Under the pieces are notes generated by a model. It had not been told where the DNA came from. It did no database searches and saw nothing but the letters and a program-made list of their open reading frames with translations. Below, piece after piece: positions 7,973 through 16,480 of a stretch of DNA of 64,000 bases; the first letter of the stretch is position 1, and each line of letters opens with the position of its first letter. Where the stretch lies: positions 1 through 64,000 of the forward strand of contig NZ_MUXW01000002.1 of the NCBI RefSeq assembly GCF_002015085.1. Direction: 5' to 3'. The translations under genes were made by a program, and so were the position numbers. The DNA is from Glaesserella parasuis (GTDB taxonomy: Bacteria > Pseudomonadota > Gammaproteobacteria > Enterobacterales > Pasteurellaceae).

Positions 7973-10569
7973 TAGTAAGCTCTCCGTCCAAATTGGTCGT
8001 TTACTCGATTAAGCAGTTGCTCCAAACCGTATAACATTGCAGGGTCATTTAACGCTTGCAATAACTGTTCTTTTAAATCAGGGGCAGGGGCTGAACCTGA
8101 GATCGTGATATTAGGGCTAAAATGCACCGTAATCCCTTGATTATGGGTTGTTGCTGTATTGGAGACTTCATTTCTGTTTAAGGGTTGATAATCCGCAAAC
8201 AAACCGCCGTCTTTTGCTTGGGGATTAAAGGACGGCGTGCGTAAATCCGTAGGTTGATTTAAGCCCAATAGATTGCCGACCATATTCGCCCCGAATTGAA
8301 TATCGTCCCATAAACTACCAAAGAAGCCTTTTTCCTTGATTAAGGTTGGTTTAAATATCGTTTCAACCGTATTTAAAACAGGTTCAAATGTCACTGCATT
8401 TGAAAGATGTTGGCTGGCTTCAGTTGCAAGAGGTTGAGCCTTATCCATACCAATCACTAAGCCTTCCACTACATTGACACCGTAGCCTTTAAATACACGG
8501 CTAGGGGAATGGATCCCTAATTTTTCTGCAAACCAACCTTTAATACCATTGCCTAATTCACCAACTTTTTCTTTAGCTAAATTCCACGCATTGCTGATAC
8601 CATTGACTAAACCGTCAATGATGTTTTGCCCAAAATCACTAAATTTTGCAGGTAAATCAATCCCAAACCAATTTAATACTGAAGTAAAAATCGTGGTGAA
8701 TAGAGCTAGAGGATTAAAAGAAAGGATAATGTTACCAAGAGCAGAAAAGTTACCACTAAATAAACTCTTGAGATTTTCCCATAAGCCTGAAAACCAGTTA
8801 CTTATCCCACCCCATACAGACGACCAAATTCCTGAAATACCATTCCAAAGATTACTGACAAACTGACTGAAATTATCAAAATAAGGCTTAATAGTTGTCC
8901 ATAGATTAAGGAAAAAACCTTTAATGGGTTCCCAATATTGATAAACTAATAATGCAACTGTACCAATGGTAATTAATGTACCAACAGGACTTGCCAACAT
9001 TGCCCTACCTAAAAACAGAAATGCTTTTCCAATACCTAAGACTGCATTTAATAGTATTCCACCAAGAGCTTTTCCAAGAGCAAATGTGAGCGATAGTGTT
9101 CCTCTCAAGATAGAAACAAAGCCTTTCATAATACCTAAATTAATCTTGATAAATAATTTAGCAAAAGAAATACCAAGATCTAATACTTTAAGCGTTAGTA
9201 ATGTACTAACACGAACTAAAGCCCATCCAATCTGAAAAAAGCCAACAAATGTTTTGTAAGCTCCAAAAGTGACAAATGCAATACTAGAAAGGATACCTTT
9301 TAATGCAAAGAAGCCAACGGAAGCTGTCGCAAGCCCAGCTCCAATAAGTAATACTTGATTGACTAATTGTTCGTTCTTTCCAATCCACTCAACAACACTA
9401 TACACAACAGGCTTGATGTCATTCACTATATTATTGATAAGAGGCAGAAATTTAGCTCCAATGGTTACACCAATCTCAGAGAAGCTATTTTTTAAAAGTT
9501 GTAAGTTATTTTCTGTTGTTGAACTGCGACTTTCAAATTCACGTTGCATTGAACCAAGATATTTCAACTCACCATTTTTATCTGTTTCTTGAAGCAACTG
9601 TAATTGACGGTTATATTCACCAGTATTTTGAGCTAATAACATCACATCATCAGCATATTGTTTACCAAACATTTTAGCTAAAAGTGGATATTGCTTATCT
9701 TTTGGTAGTTTTTTAACTTTTTCAATAAAACTAGTGATTGCTCCTTGAGCATCTTTATTCATTGCAGTTGCAAAGGATTTTGTCGTAAAACCAAGGGCTT
9801 TTAGTTCTTCTTGATGTTTGCCTGCTTTTAATTCAGCAAAAGCAGATGTTATTCCTGTTATTGCTTGTGCAGCTAACTCAGGAGCTTTACCCATTGATAG
9901 AAATGTAGAGCCAAGTGCAGCAGCTTGATTTTCAGACAGACCTAACATTCTCGTATCAGAACCAGCACGAGTAATTACATTCACAATATCGGCGGCTTTT
10001 GAGTTAGCATTGTCAGAGAGATAGTTAATAGCATCACCAAACTTTGCCATTTCAGAAATTGGTTTCCCAAGTACATTTGCCATTGTTGCCATTGCGGTAC
10101 CCGCTTCACCAGCAGCCATATCAAATGCAACTCCCATTTTGGCGGCATCTGTGGCATACCCTAATAAATGCTCACGAGCAAGCCCCGCCTGCCCTCCAGC
10201 TGCTACAATAGTCGCAATTTCTTCCCCAGCCATCGGAATTGTGCGAGTTAATTTAAGGATGTCCTTTTCCATTTCCTTAAATTGTTCAGGCGTATCAAAG
10301 TTCACTACTTTTTTCACATCTGCCATTGCACTCTCAAATTGAATAGCTGGTTGAGCAATACCCATAATAGATGAGCCTATTGCTGTTGTGGTAGATATAG
10401 CACCACCAAAGCCTTTTACTATCCCTGAACCTAAGGCACCTAGCTTTGCAGGTGTAGATAAGGCAGAATCTTTGAGTATATTTAACTCGTTTTTTAAGCC
10501 CCGTAATGCACTTACTGCACCGCCAACAGAAGCTCCAATAACTAAAGATATTGCTAAATTTGATGACAT
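7972..10569 (-). CDS. Tail tape measure protein T
   Basis: An 865-aa tape measure protein of the TIGR01760 type. The N-terminal half carries the conserved core (QFESAMADVKKVV..., AGGQAGLAREHLLGYA, GLSENQAAALGSTFLSMGKAPE). A middle hydrophobic part (about 385-560) has several membrane-like segments, which in such proteins help genome entry through the inner membrane. A Trp-rich stretch and a KEKVGELGNGIKGWF segment follow. It normally follows E/E'; here a reverse-strand two-gene cassette has been placed in between. Confidence 0.92.
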   Translation of the reverse strand: MSSNLAISLVIGASVGGAVSALRGLKNELNILKDSALSTPAKLGALGSGIVKGFGGAISTTTAIGSSIMGIAQPAIQFESAMADVKKVVNFDTPEQFKEMEKDILKLTRTIPMAGEEIATIVAAGGQAGLAREHLLGYATDAAKMGVAFDMAAGEAGTAMATMANVLGKPISEMAKFGDAINYLSDNANSKAADIVNVITRAGSDTRMLGLSENQAAALGSTFLSMGKAPELAAQAITGITSAFAELKAGKHQEELKALGFTTKSFATAMNKDAQGAITSFIEKVKKLPKDKQYPLLAKMFGKQYADDVMLLAQNTGEYNRQLQLLQETDKNGELKYLGSMQREFESRSSTTENNLQLLKNSFSEIGVTIGAKFLPLINNIVNDIKPVVYSVVEWIGKNEQLVNQVLLIGAGLATASVGFFALKGILSSIAFVTFGAYKTFVGFFQIGWALVRVSTLLTLKVLDLGISFAKLFIKINLGIMKGFVSILRGTLSLTFALGKALGGILLNAVLGIGKAFLFLGRAMLASPVGTLITIGTVALLVYQYWEPIKGFFLNLWTTIKPYFDNFSQFVSNLWNGISGIWSSVWGGISNWFSGLWENLKSLFSGNFSALGNIILSFNPLALFTTIFTSVLNWFGIDLPAKFSDFGQNIIDGLVNGISNAWNLAKEKVGELGNGIKGWFAEKLGIHSPSRVFKGYGVNVVEGLVIGMDKAQPLATEASQHLSNAVTFEPVLNTVETIFKPTLIKEKGFFGSLWDDIQFGANMVGNLLGLNQPTDLRTPSFNPQAKDGGLFADYQPLNRNEVSNTATTHNQGITVHFSPNITISGSAPAPDLKEQLLQALNDPAMLYGLEQLLNRVNDQFGRRAY

Positions 10570-10579
10570 AATTTATAGT
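10551..10579 (+). promoter_or_regulatory. Candidate promoter of the reverse membrane-protein cassette
   Basis: TTGCTA (10551-10556) and TATAGT (10574-10579) are spaced by exactly 17 bases and lie 30 bases ahead of the first cassette gene, inside and just past the 5' end of the tape measure gene. This is a sigma-70-like prediction only. Confidence 0.45.
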
Positions 10580-10608
10580 TCCTTAAAAACAATAGTTCGG
10601 AGGAAAAT

Positions 10609-10878
10609 ATGTTGTTTAAATTTTTGGATAATGTATTTACTGTCGTTGGTTTGTTCTTTGTTAGTATTTTGGCACTTATTGGCATTACATTTGCTGTTAC
10701 TTATATTCCTGTAATAATAGGTATCGTTGTTACAGTCATTGTCCTAGCTTGGGCTAACAGCTATATTCAATCCTCACTAAAGCCAAATAAGCTACCGAAA
10801 TTTTTGCAGGCTAGAAATCCTATTTTGCGTAATATGCAAAAGCAACTTTTAATAGGATTTAAGAAGTCAAGCCTTTAA
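10609..10878 (+). CDS. Small two-TM membrane protein, phage moron candidate
   Basis: An 89-aa protein on the strand opposite to all surrounding tail genes. It has two hydrophobic segments (about 9-28 and 33-50) and a basic C-terminal tail (SLKPNKLPKFLQARNP). A strong SD (GGAGG) lies 5 bases before the ATG. It has its own upstream promoter candidate, and a terminator follows the next gene. The family is not recognised. Its position and independence suggest a lysogeny-expressed cargo gene, for instance for superinfection exclusion, but function is unknown. Confidence 0.7.
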   Translation: MLFKFLDNVFTVVGLFFVSILALIGITFAVTYIPVIIGIVVTVIVLAWANSYIQSSLKPNKLPKFLQARNPILRNMQKQLLIGFKKSSL

Positions 10879-10882
10879 AAAT

Positions 10883-11131
10883 ATGTTCGTTTCACTTTTA
10901 AGTTTTATCTTCAGCTTGATTGGGTTCGCTATTTTTGCCTATGTAGGTGTTTCTTTTTCCCATTGGCTTTGGGGAGTCTTATTTGTATGGTTCGCCTACC
11001 GAGTGATTAAATGGGATAAACATAGACGGCAACAAAAATTACAGCCCAACTATCAAAATGGTGGAAAAATGCCGTTAGGCGTAACAGAAGATAAGACTGA
11101 AAGCCATCTCTCTTTTCAACCTAAACATTAA
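10883..11131 (+). CDS. Small membrane protein, phage moron candidate
   Basis: An 82-aa protein 4 bases after the previous gene, so probably translated from the same message. Its N-terminal 40 residues are hydrophobic (MFVSLLSFIFSLIGFAIFAY..., WLWGVLFVWFAYRVIKW), and a soluble basic tail follows (WDKHRRQQKLQ). A terminator hairpin at 11136-11160 closes the two-gene unit. No family recognised. Confidence 0.7.
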   Translation: MFVSLLSFIFSLIGFAIFAYVGVSFSHWLWGVLFVWFAYRVIKWDKHRRQQKLQPNYQNGGKMPLGVTEDKTESHLSFQPKH

Positions 11132-11135
11132 ACAG

Positions 11136-11160
11136 AAAGCCGCTATAAAGCGGCTTTTGT
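11136..11160. terminator. Terminator of the cassette, overlapping the E' stop
   Basis: AAAGCCGCT-ATAA-AGCGGCTTT is a perfect 9-bp stem followed by T-rich sequence on the plus strand. It ends the reverse cassette. The minus-strand E' stop codon (11143-11145) falls inside it, so it may act in both directions. Confidence 0.8.
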
Positions 11161-11573
11161 ATATCTAGCTTTGACCTGTCTATTTGCTTGGTTATACCAT
11201 TTTTGAATTTCATCCAACGTAAACTCGTCCAGTTCACTCGGTTGCCAACCATACCACCAAGCTAAATCTGCCAATACCGCATCAAGTTGCTCTAAGCTGA
11301 CTTTCCCTTTTGCATTTCTTTTAATGCTTTTTGAACCTGTTGATAATCCGCAATATCTAACTCAGCAACATCGTCCATTACCAAGCCTGTTAGAATGGAA
11401 ATTAGATAAAACTCTTGGTCTGCATCATTTCTTTGACTTTGGGCATTGCGTAAATCTTTCGCTTTTGCACGGCGGATTTTTAGTTCGGTAATTTCATTAC
11501 CTTGCCCATCTTTAATTGGGTAATCCAATTTCACCGTGGCAAAAATCAGTAAATCGTCTAATTTTTCAGACAT
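11143..11573 (-). CDS. Tail assembly chaperone E-E' (-1 frameshift product)
   Basis: In the minus strand the E reading frame contains the slippery heptamer A-AAG-GGA (plus positions 11304-11310) five codons before its stop. A -1 slip opens a frame that continues about 50 codons (VSLEQLDAVLADLAWWYGWQ...) to a TAG at 11145. This matches the P2 E+E' and lambda G/GT arrangement, in which the long product is made in small amounts and guides tail tube assembly around the tape measure. The heptamer and open -1 frame are seen directly; slipping itself is inferred. Confidence 0.8.
11292..11573 (-). CDS. Tail assembly chaperone E
   Basis: A 93-aa short form of the tail chaperone, between tail tube and tape measure, with the family-typical LDYPIKDGQGNEITELKIRR start and a helical C-terminal half. 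Its start codon follows a hairpin that also holds the SD. Confidence 0.83.
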   Translation of the reverse strand: MSEKLDDLLIFATVKLDYPIKDGQGNEITELKIRRAKAKDLRNAQSQRNDADQEFYLISILTGLVMDDVAELDIADYQQVQKALKEMQKGKSA

Positions 11574-11658
11574 AAAAAACTCCTTAGTGGGTTATTGTTT
11601 AACTTCACTAAGGAGTTTATTGAAAGAGCGTTTAAACTGCTTTTAAACTACTTTAAAG
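11574..11658 (-). promoter_or_regulatory. Late-boundary element B: palindrome plus terminator/RBS hairpin before E
   Basis: One base after the tail tube stop codon is CTTTAAAGTAGTTTAAAAG (11640-11658), followed by a second AGTTTAAAC. A 13-bp hairpin follows, AAACTCCTTAGTG/CACTAAGGAGTTT (11577-11618), and runs into TTTTTT and the E start codon. The 3' arm contains the SD (AAGGAG), so one structure can act as an intrinsic terminator and hide the ribosome site. Confidence 0.65.
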
Positions 11659-11659
11659 A

Positions 11660-12178
11660 TTACTGCCCAACATTCTTACGATATTGTGACAGCACATCTT
11701 CACTTGCTACACGGTATTCATTGGTGAAAGCGTTGTAATACAGCACTTCTTTACCATCAATGGTTGCCTTAATACTATGTGCTTTATAAGTCATCGCATA
11801 TTCTGCAGCTTCATTTTGTTTGTATTCGCCGTTGCCAATTTTACTGAAGCTGCCGTTAATGATAACAACTAACGGTACTTCAGCAGCTCTACCTGTGGCA
11901 TTGAATACCCGTACATTGCCACGCACCATCAACTGTGCAGTTTTGAACGGATTCAGGGCGATAGCCATTGCTTCAGGATAGTAGCCGTCCCAGACAATTT
12001 CACCTTCAAGGGCTTCCACCCCTGACGGTAAATTGATTGTGCCGACTAAACCTAAATTTTTATGCTCAACCATCACAGGGTTAAACTCTGGCAATTTAAC
12101 GCTTTTGGCTTTACCGATAAAACTCACGCCATTGAGATAGACGTTGGCATTATCAACTTGATGAATAATTGCACTCAT
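11660..12178 (-). CDS. Tail tube protein FII
   Basis: A 172-aa P2 FII-type major tail tube protein (NVYLNGVSFIGKAKSVKLPE..., NLGLVGTINLPSGVEALEGEI). It polymerises inside the sheath. It starts immediately at the sheath stop (1-base overlap), the usual FI-FII pair. Confidence 0.9.
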   Translation of the reverse strand: MSAIIHQVDNANVYLNGVSFIGKAKSVKLPEFNPVMVEHKNLGLVGTINLPSGVEALEGEIVWDGYYPEAMAIALNPFKTAQLMVRGNVRVFNATGRAAEVPLVVIINGSFSKIGNGEYKQNEAAEYAMTYKAHSIKATIDGKEVLYYNAFTNEYRVASEDVLSQYRKNVGQ

Positions 12179-13572
12179 TAATTACCTCCACGACTGGTTA
12201 AATTAATTAAGAACTCACGAGTCACTTCAGACGTATTCGTGATGCGTTCCGCTGGGATTTTTGGCGTGAACTTATATTTAATCGGCACGTTGCCTTTACT
12301 AAAGGCATCAACCAAATCCGCATCAGGATCAAGCCAGACTTCAAAACCAATAATAGAACGCAATGTACCCATATAGGTTTCAATCGTGCCTAGCAATGCA
12401 TCTAGCAAAGCATCATCAATCGGCAAGTCAATAAATTGCAACTCTACACGACGAAGAGATTCATCAATTAAGTCTGCAGTACGTTGTACCACTTCAAAAT
12501 TGACAATATGGGTTTCTGTTGGATAATTCGCTAAGCGGTTACCCCACAAGCGGAAGCCTGTACCATAGCTGTTAAATACCGTCGTAATACCCACTGCGTT
12601 CAAGCGGTTGGTTTCTGATTGAATATCATCAACACGAGCGGTCAGCGGAATTTCCACTCCAATCACACCTTTTAATTGACGGTTAGACGTTGAGAACCAA
12701 TAGCCAAAATCAACGTCCGTTCGCATACGCAAACCTGCAGCGTGGGTCGCAAGGCTTTCAAGAGTATTACGCTCTCCCACAACGTGTGGGAAGAATAAAT
12801 GTGTACGGTCACTTGAAGTCTTGAAGTTAATTTGTCCTTCTGTACCACGCCCTGCCAAGGCTTTTGCAAGGGTTGTGCCTTGTGGAGCTTGGATATAAGC
12901 AATCGCATTGAGTTGGCTTGCTAGGGTTTCTAGTGCAGTTGCCATTGTTGCTTGGGTGTCGTAGTGTGGGCAGAGTAAAATCTTGGCATCACTACCAAAC
13001 AAGTTAAAGCCTGCACGCAACATTTCAAAGCCTGTACGTTTGCCTGTACCTGTATCAATCGCACCTTTAATATCTGCTTCCGTGACTTTGGTTGGGTCTG
13101 CATAAGTATAAGTCGCAGTCACATTTTCTAACATACGATGGAACTTGATTTCACCTGTCAGTAAATCGGCGGTGTAATCTTGCCCACTTGTCAGCGAACC
13201 TGAACTATGGCTAAGACTTAATTCAATCACCCCAGCGTATGCTAAGGTTGCGGTCAGGCGGTCTTTATCTAAGGTTAAATTTTCACTTGAAACCGTCGTA
13301 CGGTGTTTGGCTGGGTCTAACACATTGACCACATAAACTTGCCCTGCTTGATAACGGCTAATAATATCTAAGGCATCTGGCAAGGTATAGCCACGATCTA
13401 ACACATTGCCGAATTGTGCAAAATCCTTTTTGGTCATACACAATTTCAGCTCATTCACTGCACCAACAGGGGCAGTGCCGACGATACCGATAATAGCACC
13501 ATCGACGGTATGAACAGGTACAGAACCGCCTTTCACTCGTTTGGTTTCTGTACCGTGATGGAATTGAGACAT
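12178..13572 (-). CDS. Tail sheath protein FI
   Basis: A 464-aa contractile tail sheath protein (N-terminal HHGTETKRVKGGSVPVHTVDGAIIGIVGTAP; C-terminal TSEVTREFLINLTSRGG). FI homologues form the outer contractile layer. The family length is about 390-480 aa. It lies 9 bases after gp37 and is coupled to FII. Confidence 0.92.
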   Translation of the reverse strand: MSQFHHGTETKRVKGGSVPVHTVDGAIIGIVGTAPVGAVNELKLCMTKKDFAQFGNVLDRGYTLPDALDIISRYQAGQVYVVNVLDPAKHRTTVSSENLTLDKDRLTATLAYAGVIELSLSHSSGSLTSGQDYTADLLTGEIKFHRMLENVTATYTYADPTKVTEADIKGAIDTGTGKRTGFEMLRAGFNLFGSDAKILLCPHYDTQATMATALETLASQLNAIAYIQAPQGTTLAKALAGRGTEGQINFKTSSDRTHLFFPHVVGERNTLESLATHAAGLRMRTDVDFGYWFSTSNRQLKGVIGVEIPLTARVDDIQSETNRLNAVGITTVFNSYGTGFRLWGNRLANYPTETHIVNFEVVQRTADLIDESLRRVELQFIDLPIDDALLDALLGTIETYMGTLRSIIGFEVWLDPDADLVDAFSKGNVPIKYKFTPKIPAERITNTSEVTREFLINLTSRGGN

Positions 13573-13581
13573 ACTATTCTC

Positions 13582-14082
13582 CTATGATTTGGGTTTTAAA
13601 CGGACATCAAGGGGTTGATGTTCTTGTCTAGCAATCAACGTGGTAAATTTCGGCTCTAAATCGACCGCTTGTAATCGTTGAATTTGCAATGTTTCTGTGG
13701 CTAGAACCAGTTGATAAATCCACACACCGCTTTCTTGCTCATCAAACTGTTCTTCAACTAGCCAGCTTGGCGTACAGTCCATCGGTTGAAAGCCAACCAC
13801 AGAGAGCCGTAACTCATCTAAAAACTGCAAAGCACCAAAGTCGTTGTGCAAGTTACGACTTAACACCGTAAAGACAATATGCACCTTGCGAGTTTGCGTA
13901 ATCACCGACGTAGAGCGTGGCTCGCTAAATTTTGACCCAGCATAACTAATCAAGACCGCACCATTTGGGTGTGACAGAAAATAATGGCTAGGATCATCGG
14001 GCATTAGCTGAATATCCCAATCGGGAAACTGCGTTTTCAAGCGAGTTTCAAACTCGGTCAAAATCGGCAAGGTGGCAGACAT
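13582..14082 (-). CDS. Mu gp37-like head-tail protein
   Basis: A 166-aa Gp37/DUF1834-type protein (FETRLKTQFPDWDIQ..., VHIVFTVLSRNLH). In Mu-like phages this gene lies between gp36 and the sheath and is thought to act in head-tail joining or tail termination. The start overlaps the gp36 stop by one base. Confidence 0.8.
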   Translation of the reverse strand: MSATLPILTEFETRLKTQFPDWDIQLMPDDPSHYFLSHPNGAVLISYAGSKFSEPRSTSVITQTRKVHIVFTVLSRNLHNDFGALQFLDELRLSVVGFQPMDCTPSWLVEEQFDEQESGVWIYQLVLATETLQIQRLQAVDLEPKFTTLIARQEHQPLDVRLKPKS

Positions 14083-14519
14083 TAGTAACCCCCTGTATCT
14101 ATTTGCTGTTTGGCTCGCACTGCATATTCACCTACGTCAGGCAATAAATCGCCTGTTTCACTCACCTCTTCTGCATTGGCTAATCCAAGATGTAAAGTAC
14201 CTTTAGCAATCGCATCTAGCTCTTTAATCACTTGAGCGTAGGTGTCCTTAACCGTTTCAGGCATTTTCATTTCTGCACGGCGAGCGTAGAGCCAGTGACG
14301 AGCAAGGTACAAGGCGTGCGAGTTAATCATTGTTGGCACTTGAGTAAGGGGTAAGGCATAACGGCTACGCAGTGATGCATCAATACGTTCACAAGCCGTT
14401 TGAATTGCCTGTTCCACCACAGCCATATTCACTTCAGTCGCTCTGTGGTCGTCATTACTGAGTTGAACTAAGATCTGCTTACTAAAAGAGCCAATTAACT
14501 CATCAGCGGTGATGTACAT
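14082..14519 (-). CDS. Mu gp36-like protein (DUF1320)
   Basis: A 145-aa DUF1320 protein (YITADELIGSFSKQILVQLS, ACERIDASLRSRYALPL). DUF1320 members resemble head-tail connector proteins. Two bases separate it from gp35. Confidence 0.83.
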   Translation of the reverse strand: MYITADELIGSFSKQILVQLSNDDHRATEVNMAVVEQAIQTACERIDASLRSRYALPLTQVPTMINSHALYLARHWLYARRAEMKMPETVKDTYAQVIKELDAIAKGTLHLGLANAEEVSETGDLLPDVGEYAVRAKQQIDTGGY

Positions 14520-14521
14520 TG

Positions 14522-14965
14522 CTAAGCCTCTTTCGTTTTAGCTGATTTTGGCTTTTCTGCTTTACAAGCGGTCAATTCTGCAGAAAGCGTTGCAATTTCG
14601 CTCTCTTTCTCAGCTAATTGAGCTTCGAGTTCTTTGATACGAGCTTCAGCTTCTTCTGCTCGTAAACCATTTTCACTGGCTAAGGCTTCCGCTTTGGTAT
14701 GGGCTTCTTGAGCCTCGGCTAAAGCGGTTTGCAATGCTTGTTTTTCTGCTTGAGCTTCTTCGGCAAGAGATTTTGCTTTAGCTTCAGCTTCTGCTTGAGC
14801 CTCTTGACGAGCTTTAATCGCTTCGTCTTTTGGCTGTAAATAAAGAGAGTTTTGATGATACTCTTGCTCGGTGACTTCAATTTCATCCCCGATTTGATAA
14901 TGTTTACCGTTATGGATAATGGCTGATCCAACTACAATAGCGACAATCATTTGACGTTCTCTCAT
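14522..14965 (-). CDS. Mu gp35-like protein with coiled coil
   Basis: A 147-aa FluMu gp35-type protein. A short N-terminal beta domain (about 6-45) precedes a long Ala/Glu/Lys coiled coil (about 50-135). A second in-frame ATG five codons in could also serve as start. It lies between capsid and gp36. An Apl-type uptake signal (acaagcggtc) lies in its coding sequence near 14565-14574. Confidence 0.78.
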   Translation of the reverse strand: MRERQMIVAIVVGSAIIHNGKHYQIGDEIEVTEQEYHQNSLYLQPKDEAIKARQEAQAEAEAKAKSLAEEAQAEKQALQTALAEAQEAHTKAEALASENGLRAEEAEARIKELEAQLAEKESEIATLSAELTACKAEKPKSAKTKEA

Positions 14966-15003
14966 ATCGTTTCCTTTTCAGTATGTGTAACAATGTTTCA
15001 TTT

Positions 15004-15024
15004 CCCCCTTTGAAAAAAAGGGGG
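15004..15024. terminator. Hairpin after the capsid gene
   Basis: CCCCCTTT...AAAGGGGG forms an 8-bp stem just downstream of the capsid stop. It may attenuate transcription or stabilise the abundant capsid message. A similar C/G-rich hairpin occurs at 57775-57800. Confidence 0.5.
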
Positions 15025-15032
15025 TAAGGGGG

Positions 15033-15974
15033 CTAGACTGCTGATTTAATTAAGAAGCCTGAACTTGGCATTAAAACGTGTTCTTTGTGAATATCAGTAC
15101 AACGCACGTTATAGACTTTGCCTCCAACTTCGTCATATTTATCTACCACAAGTGAACCTTGACGGCGGAAGGTATAACCAAATGAAGGCTGATACATTGC
15201 GTGAGAGCCATCTGCACGAGCTTTCGGCACATACGCCATCACAATATCATTTGCCCAAATGGATGTCGGCTCGGCATCGAGTGTGGCACGGTAAGTAGCA
15301 CGACCTACACTGACTTCTAACTCTTGACCTTCATCTTTCAACATTTCCGCAAAAAGTTGTGGTGTTAATCGCTGAATACCACGACGTTTCAAAATTTCAA
15401 CAATTTTGTCGTGTTTGCGTAGTACAGCCCAAACATTAGAAGGGATCACAATTTGGTTTACTGTAACACCCGCTTGTTTACGCACTTTTTCAAACGCATC
15501 ATCAAATACGCCGAAAATATCCGAGGTTGTGTCGCTGAATTGGCTTGTACCAGATAACACAATTTTGTTGTTTGAACCGTAAATTGCTTCATTGCTGACT
15601 AAGGCGTGAACACGCTTTTCGTGATTTAACATCATTTTTTCACGCACCACAGAAATCGCATATTGCTCATAAGCGAAGTCAGCTTCTTTGCCCTCACGAT
15701 AGTCAATCGGGTGAGCAAGGTCGTGTTCGACTAACTCAATGGTTTTTTGAGTTACTTTGACTGGGGTAATTTTGTTACTTGCTGCGTGTAATTCACGTTC
15801 ATCTTCTTCCGCAACAAAGGCTTCATTACCAAATTGTGGTAAACGAGCTCCTTCCTTCGGTACTTCTGCAACAGGCAATAATTTATCGCCGACAAAGGCG
15901 GCATTTTTGTAGCCCAACGCAAATTGGGTTAAGACAGGGTCTGTCAAGCGAGTATGTACTTTTTGTCCACTCAT
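15033..15974 (-). CDS. Major capsid protein
   Basis: A 313-aa major head protein with an HK97/lambda E-type sequence (TDPVLTQFALGYKNAAFVGDKLLPV, IVIPSNVWAVLRKHDKIVEILK, GRATYRATLDAEPTSIWANDIVMAYVP). It follows the protease/scaffold gene by 35 bases, the standard order. Confidence 0.9.
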   Translation of the reverse strand: MSGQKVHTRLTDPVLTQFALGYKNAAFVGDKLLPVAEVPKEGARLPQFGNEAFVAEEDERELHAASNKITPVKVTQKTIELVEHDLAHPIDYREGKEADFAYEQYAISVVREKMMLNHEKRVHALVSNEAIYGSNNKIVLSGTSQFSDTTSDIFGVFDDAFEKVRKQAGVTVNQIVIPSNVWAVLRKHDKIVEILKRRGIQRLTPQLFAEMLKDEGQELEVSVGRATYRATLDAEPTSIWANDIVMAYVPKARADGSHAMYQPSFGYTFRRQGSLVVDKYDEVGGKVYNVRCTDIHKEHVLMPSSGFLIKSAV

Positions 15975-16009
15975 TTTATTTTCCTCTTGGTTATTTAATT
16001 TTGCTTACG

Positions 16010-16480
16010 CTACATCACCGCACTAATTGCCGTGGCGTAATCCACACTATGTTGCTTCATATACGCACGAGCTTTGAGGTCTAACTCAACACGAGCAGGG
16101 TCGTCCGTTTCAGCATAATTCACTACATTAGGCTCGGTTTCAGCGGCTTTCTCTTTCGTCGCCACTTCACCAAACTGCACAATTTGCGGTTGGGCTTCTA
16201 AGAACTTTTTGGTTAATCTGTGAATAGATTCCCCTTCGTTAAAATTGACGACTTGACCGCTTGCCATCGTTGCCGAGCAGTTAAGCAAGGCAAGAGCAGC
16301 GTCTTTTGCAACAGGGGCAAGTTTGCCTTGAGTGACTAAGTTTTCACAAAAGGACGCATTGTCCTCCTTGGATGCTTCCAGTTTTTCGGCGACTTTCTCT
16401 GCTTCAGCTTGAGCTTTTTCGGCTTTTAGCTGGGCATTTTCGGCTTGCATTGCTGCAATTTCTTCGGGTGTCATTGACAT
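16010..16480 (-). CDS. Scaffold protein by internal start (Mu gpZ-like)
   Basis: Within the protease frame, an ATG at 16480 is preceded by AAAGGAG at 9 bases and begins MSMTPEEIAAMQAENAQLKA. This would give a 156-aa free scaffold, as Mu makes gpZ from inside gene I. The SD and coiled coil are seen; use of the start is inferred. Confidence 0.65.
   Translation of the reverse strand: MSMTPEEIAAMQAENAQLKAEKAQAEAEKVAEKLEASKEDNASFCENLVTQGKLAPVAKDAALALLNCSATMASGQVVNFNEGESIHRLTKKFLEAQPQIVQFGEVATKEKAAETEPNVVNYAETDDPARVELDLKARAYMKQHSVDYATAISAVM

Noticed and set aside
10388..10714. Longer plus-strand ORF over the cassette start
   Set aside because: It is in a different frame from the membrane protein at 10609 and runs antisense through the tape measure gene; the SD supports 10609.
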